From Thiomicrorhabdus cannonii (GTDB lineage: Bacteria; Pseudomonadota; Gammaproteobacteria; Thiomicrospirales; Thiomicrospiraceae), in assembly GCF_013391695.1 (NCBI RefSeq), contig NZ_JACBGH010000001.1:62001-126000 (forward strand): a DNA stretch of 64,000 nucleotides. Direction: 5' to 3'. Below the pieces are notes generated by a model that worked only from the letters and a program-made list of their open reading frames with translations, was not told where the DNA came from and did not search any database. Position numbers and translations under genes: made by a program. The number at the start of each line of letters is the position of its first letter. Position 1 is the first letter of the stretch. This document shows, piece by piece, positions 8,316 through 15,511 of this stretch.

Positions 8316-9338
8316 ATGGAAAAGCAAAACACCCTCACATACCAAACAGCCCTTTGCTCTGATCAGTCAGTTGAACTGAGAGCGGCGCTTAATTACGTCC
8401 TGACCAGTACAGAAGCTCCCGAATGGATCCATTTGATTCCATCAGGTGAAAATGTCATAGGTAGGGATGGCCGTACCTGGAAAAACTCCAACCCGCAACG
8501 CATCATTCAGGCGTTTGACGCCAATCAAGCCGACATCCCCGGCGACATCGAACACGCTACCGAACTCAAAGCCCCTAACGGCGACCCTGCCCCTGCCATT
8601 GCCTGGATCAAAGAACTTGAGATTCGAGATGGTGCTGTCTGGGGTCGTGTCGAATGGACAGAGCATGGCCAGGAGCTGGTCACTGCGAAGAAGTACCGCT
8701 ACATCTCCCCTGTTTTCAAATACGAGAAAGGCTCCATGGAGATCGCTCAGATCACCAGCTTTGGCCTGACCAACAATCCAAACCTGTTTTTAACCGCCCT
8801 TAACCAAGCCCAAAACCCATCTCAAGACCAACTGGAGGATACCATGGACTTAAAAGCACTGGCAAAAGCCCTTGGCCTGCCGGAGAACGCTTCTTACGAA
8901 GACATTCTCAGCGCAGCCAATCGCATGAAGTCTGAACATCAGACTGCCCTTAACCAAGCGCAGAATCCATCACTGGACAAGTTCGTGCCACGTGCCGACT
9001 ACAGCCAGATGGAACAGCGCGCACTCAACGCGGAACAAGCCTTGGCAGACAATCAGGCCAAAGCCCTGAACGCCGAAATCGACCAAGCCATTGAGTCGGC
9101 CTTGAAAGACGGCAAGATCGCACCAGCTACGGTCGACTACCACAAAGCAGCCTGCCATCAGGAAGGCGGACTGGAGCGCTTCAAGCAGTATGTGGCTTCT
9201 GCTCCTGTCATTGCGCCTGACAGCACCCTGGACAAACCTGCAGACAGCGACAAAGCCAAAGCACTGAATGCCGAAGCGCAAGCGGTGGCGGCCATGTTCG
9301 GCAACTCTGCAGAAGACCTTGCCAAATACGCTAATTAA
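8316..9338 (+). CDS. Phage head maturation protease/scaffold (Mu gpI-like)
   Basis: A 340-residue protein of the Mu I family, whose N-terminal protease domain processes the prohead and whose C-terminal part serves as scaffold. Visible are WIHLIPSGENVIGRDGRTW, DIEHATELKAPNGDPAPAIAWIKEL and SPVFKY in the protease half (to about residue 155). A long Ala- and Gln-rich helical scaffold part follows, with the start of a separately translated scaffold possible at MDLKALAKALGLPENASYED (near residue 177, preceded by GGAGG). An ALNQAQNPS repeat occurs twice. Confidence 0.85.
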   Translation: MEKQNTLTYQTALCSDQSVELRAALNYVLTSTEAPEWIHLIPSGENVIGRDGRTWKNSNPQRIIQAFDANQADIPGDIEHATELKAPNGDPAPAIAWIKELEIRDGAVWGRVEWTEHGQELVTAKKYRYISPVFKYEKGSMEIAQITSFGLTNNPNLFLTALNQAQNPSQDQLEDTMDLKALAKALGLPENASYEDILSAANRMKSEHQTALNQAQNPSLDKFVPRADYSQMEQRALNAEQALADNQAKALNAEIDQAIESALKDGKIAPATVDYHKAACHQEGGLERFKQYVASAPVIAPDSTLDKPADSDKAKALNAEAQAVAAMFGNSAEDLAKYAN

Positions 9339-9349
9339 GGAGACGCATC

Positions 9350-9751
9350 ATGCCATTAACTCAAGATCGAAACACTCATCAGCGCGACGGTGAAATGCTC
9401 AGCCTGTCTGTAGCAGCCGGCGCGGTGATTTACGCAGGTGCCTTGGTTGTCCTGAACGCTTCAGGCATGGCCGCACCTGGCTCAACTGCAACCGGACTGA
9501 CCTATGTAGGTCGTGCAGATGAATCTGTCGACAATTCGGCAGGTGCGGATGGCGATGCCACTGTCACCGTGCGTCGCAAGACGGCATTCAAGTGGAAAAA
9601 CCAAACCGGTGATCTGGTCACGGAAGCCGGCCTGCTGAAAACCTGTTACATCGTCGACGACGAAACCGTTGCGGCGACTGATGGCACAGGAACACGATCA
9701 GCGGCCGGTACGGTCATCGGCATTGATTCAGACGGCGTCTGGGTTGAGTAA
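9350..9751 (+). CDS. Probable capsid decoration protein (DUF2190-like)
   Basis: A 133-residue, small-residue-rich beta protein (AAGAVIYAGALVVLNASG...) located between the protease/scaffold and the major head protein, where Mu-like and other phages place a decoration or head-stabilising protein. AAGGAG precedes the ATG. The assignment is by fold-like composition and position. Confidence 0.6.
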   Translation: MPLTQDRNTHQRDGEMLSLSVAAGAVIYAGALVVLNASGMAAPGSTATGLTYVGRADESVDNSAGADGDATVTVRRKTAFKWKNQTGDLVTEAGLLKTCYIVDDETVAATDGTGTRSAAGTVIGIDSDGVWVE

Positions 9752-9773
9752 TCAGTAACGAAGGAGACACAAG

Positions 9774-10679
9774 ATGTTAGTGAATAAAAGCACTCTGGCC
9801 GAGGTTTTCAAAAACCTGAAAGCCACGTTCAACAAGGCGTTTGAAAACGCACCGACCGTCTGGCCTAAAGTGGCTATGAAGATCACATCAACCACCTCGG
9901 AAAACAGCTATGCCTGGCTAAGCAAGTTCCCGCGTATGCGCAAATGGGTGGGCGAAAAGCATATCAAGCAGCTTGAGGCGCACAAGTACACCATCGTCAA
10001 CGACGACTTTGAAGCGACCGTTGAAGTGGATCGCAACGATATCGAAGACGATCAATTGGGTATCTACGGTCCGCAGGCGCAGATGGCCGGCGAGTCTGCC
10101 AAGAACCTGCCAGATGAACTGGTAGCGGAACTGGTGGATAAAGGCTTCACCAACACCTGCTATGACGGTCAGTACTTCTTTGACACCGATCACGAAGTCA
10201 AAGGCCAAAGCGTCAGCAACAAGGGCACGGCTGCCCTGTCGATTGCATCGTTGGCCGCAGCGCAAGCTTCTTACGGCGCGGCACGTACCGCACTGAAGAA
10301 CATGAAAGACGAAGAAGGCCGTTCGTTGAACGTCACCCCTAACGTCCTGCTGGTACCGCCTGCATTGGAAGACGTGGCCAAAGCCTTGATGACGGCAGAT
10401 CGTCTGGAAGACGGCAAGGTCAACATCTACAAGGGCACGGCGGAAGTCGTGGTAATGCCTGGCCTGACATCGGACACGGCGTGGTTCCTGTTGGATACCA
10501 CCAAAGCGGTGAAGCCTTTCATCCTGCAGGTCCGCAAAGAGCCGGTACCGGTGGCGATGACCGATATCAACAGCGACATCGTCTTCACGAAGAAGAAGTT
10601 CCTGTTCGGTGCCGAAGCGCGTATGGCAGTTGGCTATGGCTTCTGGCAGATGGCTTACGGTTCAACCGGTCAAGGCTGA
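9774..10679 (+). CDS. Major head (capsid) protein, Mu gpT-like
   Basis: This 301-residue protein builds the icosahedral head. It shows the gpT family features: the N-terminal FKATFNKAFENA-like helix, SENSYAWLSKFPRMRKWVGEK near residue 45, YTIVNDDFEATVEVDRNDIEDDQLG, and the C-terminal FLFGAEARMAVGYGFWQMAYGS. Length is typical. GAAGGAGAC precedes the start. Confidence 0.9.
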   Translation: MLVNKSTLAEVFKNLKATFNKAFENAPTVWPKVAMKITSTTSENSYAWLSKFPRMRKWVGEKHIKQLEAHKYTIVNDDFEATVEVDRNDIEDDQLGIYGPQAQMAGESAKNLPDELVAELVDKGFTNTCYDGQYFFDTDHEVKGQSVSNKGTAALSIASLAAAQASYGAARTALKNMKDEEGRSLNVTPNVLLVPPALEDVAKALMTADRLEDGKVNIYKGTAEVVVMPGLTSDTAWFLLDTTKAVKPFILQVRKEPVPVAMTDINSDIVFTKKKFLFGAEARMAVGYGFWQMAYGSTGQG

Positions 10680-10749
10680 TCCATAGCTGATCAATCAACC
10701 ATCGGCCCGCAAGGGTCGGTGATCTGATACCCGACAAAGGAATCGCATT

Positions 10750-11160
10750 ATGAAACAGACTCTCATTGTGACGTCGGTTAGCCCCTTCTTCCGCAGAGCG
10801 GGACTACGCTTCACCAAACAGCCGACGCATCTCGATGCATCGGAATTGACAACTGAACAGATCACCGCACTCAAGGCTGAAAAGAACCTGATGGTGCGTG
10901 AAGTTCAGGAAGAAGACACGCCGCCAGCACCGTCCATGACGGACAACAAAGATGGCGACAGCATTACGGTTGAACAGTTGATTGAAGCGATTGCTCAGCT
11001 TGATCCGCAAAACACCGCGCATTACACCGGCAAAGGCGTGCCACAGCTGGATGCCTTGCAGGCAATTGTAGGTTCAAAAGTCAGTGCTGCACAGCGTGAT
11101 GAAGCGTTTGTGGCGTTTTCCGAACAACAGCTACAACCTGTACAACAACCGCAAGAATAA
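10750..11160 (+). CDS. Mu gp35/FluMu-like protein
   Basis: A 136-residue protein whose N-terminus (IVTSVSPFFRRAGLRFTKQPTHLD) matches the FluMu N-terminal domain: a short beta hairpin followed by a rule-like stretch ending ALKAEKNLMVREV. The C-terminal part (ITVEQLIEAIAQLDPQ...PQLDALQAIVG...RDEAF) is helical and resembles a Heh/LEM-like fold. It sits between capsid and gp36 as in Mu-like phages. The role in the head is undefined. Confidence 0.7.
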   Translation: MKQTLIVTSVSPFFRRAGLRFTKQPTHLDASELTTEQITALKAEKNLMVREVQEEDTPPAPSMTDNKDGDSITVEQLIEAIAQLDPQNTAHYTGKGVPQLDALQAIVGSKVSAAQRDEAFVAFSEQQLQPVQQPQE

Positions 11161-11171
11161 AGGCATAGAGC

Positions 11172-11573
11172 ATGGTTTACGCAACGCAACAGGATATTGA
11201 AAACCGCTACGGTGTCGATGCGCTTTTGGTCATTGCCGACCGCAACGAGGACCAGGTGGTTGATGCCGCCGTGGTCGCCGCTGCACTGGAGGATGCCAGC
11301 GCGGAAATCGATTCGTATGTGGGTGCCAAATACCCGTTGCCATTGGCGACAGCGCCGCGCGTGCTGTCCCAGTTGTGCGCAGACATTGCCTTTTACAAAT
11401 TGAGCGCCGATGCAGACGCCGCCACCGAAGAACGCCGCAAGCGTTACAAGGATGCGCTCGATCTGCTCAAGCGCTTTAGCCGAGGTGAGGTGACGCTAGG
11501 GTTGCCTCAACCTCCCCAAACAACCAATGGCGTGGCTTACATCCAATCGAAGCCGCGTCACTTTAAACGATAG
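11172..11573 (+). CDS. Head-tail connector protein, DUF1320 (Mu gp36-like)
   Basis: A 133-residue protein with the family start YATQQDIENRYG and the core DASAEIDSYVGAKYPLPLATAPRVLSQLCADIAFYKL. DUF1320 proteins are head completion or connector proteins of Mu-like phages. It lies directly upstream of the virion morphogenesis gene. Confidence 0.85.
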   Translation: MVYATQQDIENRYGVDALLVIADRNEDQVVDAAVVAAALEDASAEIDSYVGAKYPLPLATAPRVLSQLCADIAFYKLSADADAATEERRKRYKDALDLLKRFSRGEVTLGLPQPPQTTNGVAYIQSKPRHFKR

Positions 11574-11581
11574 CAAACAAG

Positions 11582-12034
11582 ATGGCCGGCGTCGGACTGC
11601 ACTTTGACAACACAGACCTGCAGCGCATCCAGATCAGGCTGAACAACCTGGTCGGCAGAGATGCACAGGCGGAGCTGCTGGAAAACGTCGGTGCCATTGC
11701 GGAAAGCCAGACGCGCCATCGCATCAGTGATGAAAAACGCAGTCCGGACGGCGAACCCTGGGCGGCCTGGTCTGATGGTTATGCCAAGACCCGCCATTCA
11801 GGTCACCGCCTGCTGGAGAACGAAGGCGAACTGCTGGATAGCATTCAGTACCAGGTGAGCGGCAATGAAGTTGTGGTCGGATCCAATCTGATCTATGCCG
11901 CTATTCATCAGTATGGCGGCGCTGAAGTCGGTCGACCTGGTTTATTGGCCAGACCCTATTTGGGTATCAGTGACGCTAACCAGGACGAACTGGATGCGGT
12001 ATTGGAAAGCTGGATGCAAGGATTGATGAAATGA
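11582..12034 (+). CDS. Virion morphogenesis/tail completion protein (Mu gpG-like)
   Basis: This 150-residue protein shows the family pattern: a central WAAWSDGYAKTRHSGHRLLENEGELLDSI followed by VVVGSNLIYAAIHQYGG and RPYLGIS. The family is thought to act at the head-tail joint or in tail completion. In Mu the gene follows F; here it has moved after gp36, as in several Mu relatives. The stop overlaps the next start (ATGA). Confidence 0.85.
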   Translation: MAGVGLHFDNTDLQRIQIRLNNLVGRDAQAELLENVGAIAESQTRHRISDEKRSPDGEPWAAWSDGYAKTRHSGHRLLENEGELLDSIQYQVSGNEVVVGSNLIYAAIHQYGGAEVGRPGLLARPYLGISDANQDELDAVLESWMQGLMK

Positions 12035-12552
12035 CCACCACCAACGAACTGTTAAACGCCATTAAAGACGACCTTAAACAGCGGTTTAGCGCGCTTAAAA
12101 CCTGCGAGGTGCATCCTGGTCGATTCAACCTTGGTGAACTGAAACGTCTCAGTGCCAAAACACCGGCTTTGCTGGTAAGCGCCCTGGGTACGCTAAAAAC
12201 TGAGAACACTGGCACAGAGCAGTCGGATTCAACCAAGCAGCTGGCGGTGTATTTTGTGACCAAAAACGCACCTGGACTCAGCGCAGACGATGCCTGTCGC
12301 AACCTGGTCGATGCGCTGGAGATTTACTTGGAAGGCCAATTGCCACGCTGGGGACTGGTCGGAATCAGTGAGCCGACAGCAATCCGCTCAGACAACCTCT
12401 ATACCAGTGAGGTGGATAAAAACGGCGTGATGTTGTGGGCCGTTACCTGGCAGCAACGAATCCGTCTGGGCGAAAGTCTGTTCGCCGAAGACGGTATTTT
12501 GCCGACCACGCTGTATGTGGCGGTGAACGGTTCGGAGCATGCACCGCTATGA
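12031..12552 (+). CDS. Mu gp37-like (DUF1834) tail terminator-type protein
   Basis: A 173-residue protein with an N-terminal helix followed by strands (KTPALLVSALG, LAVYFVTKNAPG, WGLVGISEPTAIRSDNLYTSEVDKNG, MLWAVTWQQRIRLG). This order and the place after gpG match Mu gp37, a neck or tail terminator protein. It overlaps the baseplate gene by four bases. Confidence 0.75.
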   Translation: MTTTNELLNAIKDDLKQRFSALKTCEVHPGRFNLGELKRLSAKTPALLVSALGTLKTENTGTEQSDSTKQLAVYFVTKNAPGLSADDACRNLVDALEIYLEGQLPRWGLVGISEPTAIRSDNLYTSEVDKNGVMLWAVTWQQRIRLGESLFAEDGILPTTLYVAVNGSEHAPL

Positions 12553-13163
12553 AACAGACCATTCCTGGTGTGAACAGTTTTGAAGGACTGGAAGACATCG
12601 CCAGACGCCTGAGCAATATGGTCAGAGTCGGATTTGTCTCGGAGGTGGATTATCCCAATGCCCGCGTCCGTGTGCATTACGGAGTGGACGCACAGGGCTC
12701 GCCGCTGGTATCTGGCTGGCTACCTTGGCTGACAGGTCGTGCCGGCAACGACATCGAATGGCACGCGCCGGAATTGGGCGAACAGGTGTTGATGATCTCT
12801 CCTAGCGGAGAACTGCAACTCGGTGTGGTGTTGCCAGCACTTTACCAAGCATCGCACCCAGCACCTGCCAGTGCCGCAACCGTGCATCGCATGCAGTATG
12901 CAGATGGTGCCGTCATCGAGTATGACCGCGCGGCCCATCGGCTTAAAGCCACCTTGCCGGCTGGCGGCTCGGCTTTATTAGTCTGCCCGGGTGGCGTGCA
13001 GATCGACGGAGATACCACCATCAACGGTGCCGTGACCATCAACGGCGACACGCAGATCAGCGGCAGCGCCGATGTCAGTGGTGATGTGGTGGCCAACGGC
13101 ATCAGTCTGACCACGCACACTCACCCTGGTGATAGTGGCGGAACGACCGGACAGCCTCAATAA
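12549..13163 (+). CDS. Baseplate assembly protein V (P2 gpV/Mu gp45-like spike)
   Basis: The 204-residue protein forms the central membrane-piercing spike. It has an OB-fold-like N-terminal half (RVGFVSEVDYPNARVRVHYG...GEQVLMISPSGELQLGVVLPALY) and a C-terminal beta-helix with repeats GDTTINGAVTINGDTQISG, ending in LTTHTHPGDSGG, where the His pair is the usual metal-binding tip. ATG 12549 lies in the stop of the previous gene. Confidence 0.88.
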   Translation: MKQTIPGVNSFEGLEDIARRLSNMVRVGFVSEVDYPNARVRVHYGVDAQGSPLVSGWLPWLTGRAGNDIEWHAPELGEQVLMISPSGELQLGVVLPALYQASHPAPASAATVHRMQYADGAVIEYDRAAHRLKATLPAGGSALLVCPGGVQIDGDTTINGAVTINGDTQISGSADVSGDVVANGISLTTHTHPGDSGGTTGQPQ

Positions 13164-13180
13164 AACAGAAGGAGTTAACC

Positions 13181-13357
13181 ATGAAGCAAACTAAACAGAC
13201 ATACACCGTTTTAAAGCCGTTTGTGCAGGACCATCAGGTGCGCAAGGTCGGCGACACCCTGGAGCTGTTCCCCAAGCAGGCGACCTATCTGGTCACCGGC
13301 GGTTTTTTGGAAGCAGCCAAGACTACCAAATCCAAATCATCCACCACTAAAGGCTAA
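13181..13357 (+). CDS. Mu gp38-like small protein (DUF2635)
   Basis: A 58-residue gene beginning MKQTKQTYTVLKPF and containing LFPKQATYLVTGGFLEA. The motif 'xxVxPxxGxxVRxP..LPxxGxxV' region of DUF2635 is only loosely visible, but size and position directly before the tail sheath gene match Mu gp38. A strong GGAG lies seven bases before the ATG. The C-terminal tail is Lys, Thr and Ser rich. Confidence 0.65.
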   Translation: MKQTKQTYTVLKPFVQDHQVRKVGDTLELFPKQATYLVTGGFLEAAKTTKSKSSTTKG

Positions 13358-13367
13358 GGAGTAACCC

Positions 13368-14543
13368 ATGGCTGAACAATTCTTACACGGCGTTGAAGTC
13401 CTGGACATCGATTCAGGCCCGCGCCCTATCCGAACAGTTAAATCCTCGGTGATCGGACTTGTCGGCACAGCTCCTGATGCCGACGCTACCGCTTTCCCAT
13501 TGAACACCCCAGTACTAGTTGCCGGTTCAAGACTGGAAGCAGCCAAGCTTGATATGGTGGGTACCGGCAATGGTACGCTGCCGGCTGCCATTGACGCCAT
13601 CTTTGACCAGGTCGGCGCGATGGTTGTGGTGATCCGTGTCGAAGAAGGTGTGGATGCCGCCGCTACCCAATCCAATGTGATTGGTGGTGTCGATGTGGCT
13701 ACAGGTACTTATACCGGTATCCAAGCACTTTTAGCGGCCGAGAGTATCGCCAAAGTCACGCCGCGTGTTTTGATTGCACCAGGCTTCAGCCATGTGCAGG
13801 CAGTGCTGACGGACATGGTATCGATTGCCGAACGCCTGCGAGCTGTAATCATTGCCGACGGCCCGAACACCAATGATGCCGATGCAATCACCTACCGTGA
13901 AGCGCAAGGCTCTAAACGCGTATTTATTGTCGACCCTTGGGTCAAAGTATGGGATACCGCCACCAGCTCGGAAATGATTCAACCGGCTTCTGCCCGTGTT
14001 GCCGGCATGATTGCCAAGTCGGACAACGAGCGCGGATTCTGGTGGTCTCCGTCAAACCGTGAAATGCTCGGCATTATCGGTACCGCCCGTGCCGTCGACT
14101 TCACGTTGGGTGACGTCAATGCACGCGCCAACTACCTCAACGAAAACGAAGTGGCCACCATCATTCAGAAAGACGGTTACCGCTTGTGGGGCAACCGCAC
14201 CTGCTCGGCTGATCCAAAGTGGGCTTTCCTCTCGGTGGTGCGTACGGCTGACATGATCAATGACAGCCTGTTGCGTGCGCATATGTGGGCGGTGGATCGC
14301 AATATCACCAAGACCTACGTTGAAGACGTGCTCGAAGGCGTCAATAACTACCTGCGCCATCTGACCAATATCGGGGCGATTCTGGGTGGTAAAGCCTGGG
14401 CTGATCCTGAGCTGAATAGCATCGACCAGATTCAGCAAGGCAACGTCTACTTCGACTTTGACTTCACGCCGCCTTATCCGGCAGAGCACATCACCTTCCG
14501 TTCGCACATGGTAGGCGACTACATTGAGGAGATCTTTAAATGA
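13368..14543 (+). CDS. Contractile tail sheath protein (P2 FI/Mu gpL-like)
   Basis: A 391-residue sheath subunit that contracts to drive the tube through the envelope. It begins with the family signature FLHGVEVLDIDSGPRPIRTVKSSVIGLVGTAPDAD and contains RVLIAPGFSH, SARVAGMIAKSDNERGFWWSPSN and YRLWGNRTCSADPKWAFLSVVRTADMI, all typical of the P2 FI group. The stop overlaps the tube gene start. Confidence 0.93.
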   Translation: MAEQFLHGVEVLDIDSGPRPIRTVKSSVIGLVGTAPDADATAFPLNTPVLVAGSRLEAAKLDMVGTGNGTLPAAIDAIFDQVGAMVVVIRVEEGVDAAATQSNVIGGVDVATGTYTGIQALLAAESIAKVTPRVLIAPGFSHVQAVLTDMVSIAERLRAVIIADGPNTNDADAITYREAQGSKRVFIVDPWVKVWDTATSSEMIQPASARVAGMIAKSDNERGFWWSPSNREMLGIIGTARAVDFTLGDVNARANYLNENEVATIIQKDGYRLWGNRTCSADPKWAFLSVVRTADMINDSLLRAHMWAVDRNITKTYVEDVLEGVNNYLRHLTNIGAILGGKAWADPELNSIDQIQQGNVYFDFDFTPPYPAEHITFRSHMVGDYIEEIFK

Positions 14544-15040
14544 GCCAGAACGTACTGAAAAACTTCACGACCTCGGTTGACGGTCGTGGCTATGCCGGCA
14601 TGGCCACCGAACTGGTGCTGCCAAAGTTGGACATTGTGACCGAGGACATCCGTGCCGCCGGCATGGACAGCTCCGAATCGGTCGATATGGGCATGGAACC
14701 GCTCGAAGCGGAAATCACCTTGAGCGGCTATGACGTACCGTTGCTCAAGTTGTGGGGCGTGACCGGCAGCAGCGTGCCTTTGACGGCGCGTGGCGCTTTG
14801 CAGTCAGACGACGGTACCGTCAAGGCCGCCGTGGTCAACCTACAAGGCAAGTTCGTCGGTTTGGATTTGGGGACTTGGAAGCCGAAAGACCTGTCACCCA
14901 AGAAAATGAAAATGAAGGTCAGTTACTACAAGCTGACCATCGACGGGGAAGAGCTGATCGAAATTGATATCGCCAACCTGATCCGCAAGGTCGGCGGTGT
15001 TGACCAGCTTGCTGAAATTCGTGCCGCGCTCGGTTTATAA
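14540..15040 (+). CDS. Major tail tube protein (P2 FII-like)
   Basis: A 166-residue tube subunit immediately after the sheath, as in P2. Family features are VDGRGYAGMATELVLPKLDI near the start, a central LSGYDVPLLKLWG, and the C-terminal KVSYYKLTIDGEELIEIDIANLIRKVGGVDQLAEIRAALGL. The ATGA overlap couples it to the sheath. Confidence 0.92.
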   Translation: MSQNVLKNFTTSVDGRGYAGMATELVLPKLDIVTEDIRAAGMDSSESVDMGMEPLEAEITLSGYDVPLLKLWGVTGSSVPLTARGALQSDDGTVKAAVVNLQGKFVGLDLGTWKPKDLSPKKMKMKVSYYKLTIDGEELIEIDIANLIRKVGGVDQLAEIRAALGL

Positions 15041-15075
15041 GCGGCCTTTAACCCATTTTAAGAAAGGAAACCATT

Positions 15076-15357
15076 ATGTCTAAAACCGTTGTTGTCACCT
15101 TGCCGATTGCCCAGGCTATCGGCGGCAAGGAAGTCGATAAAGTCACCCTGCGTAAGCCCATGGCCGGCGAATTGCGTGGCCTGAATATGCTTGACCTGGT
15201 ACGCATGGACGTAACCGCTATCGGTACCGTTCTGCCGCGTATCAGTGATCCGCTCATCAGCGCCGACGACTTCTCGACGCTGGAGTGTGAAAACCTGATG
15301 GAACTGGCCAGCGAGGTGGCCGGTTTTTTTACGGGGAATCCCTCCCCGATGAAGTAG
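15076..15357 (+). CDS. Tail assembly chaperone, short form (gpE-like)
   Basis: The 93-residue zero-frame product resembles P2 gpE/Mu gp41: VTLRKPMAGELRGLNMLDLVRMDVTAIGTVLPRIS. It is made when ribosomes do not shift at the T_TTT_TTT site at 15324-15330. AGAAAGGAAA precedes the ATG. It lies between tube and tape measure, where chaperones that coat the tape measure protein are encoded. Confidence 0.88.
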   Translation: MSKTVVVTLPIAQAIGGKEVDKVTLRKPMAGELRGLNMLDLVRMDVTAIGTVLPRISDPLISADDFSTLECENLMELASEVAGFFTGNPSPMK

Positions 15358-15494
15358 ATAACGCCATGGCGGCGATTGCCGCCGTTTTCCACTGGCCGCC
15401 ACGAGAAATGGCGGTCATGTCGCTTGAAGAACTGATGGGGTGGTTTGAGAAAGCCAAAGCCATACTGCAAGCCCAACACCCCGCCCCACCCTAA
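15076..15494 (+). CDS. Tail assembly chaperone, -1 frameshift product (E+E'-like)
   Basis: After codon 85 the -1 frame is open from 15330 to a TAA at 15492-15494 and adds 54 residues: a short acidic link (YGESLPDEVDNA), then a block with HWPPREMAVMSLEELMGWFEKAKAIL that matches the E' extension of P2-type phages. It has no start codon or ribosome site of its own. The long form is about 139 residues and should be made at a few percent to tens of percent of gpE. Confidence 0.85.
15324..15348 (+). promoter_or_regulatory. Programmed -1 frameshift signal: slippery T7 and hairpin
   Basis: The zero-frame codons are GGT TTT TTT ACG, giving a T_TTT_TTT heptamer at 15324-15330. One base later CGGGGA (15332-15337) pairs with TCCCCG (15343-15348) around a five-base loop, a GC-rich stimulatory stem. 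The arrangement is the same as the E/E' shift site of P2, where the heptamer is T_TTT_TTG. Confidence 0.88.
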
Positions 15495-15511
15495 TTCCAT
15501 TTGGAGGCAGC

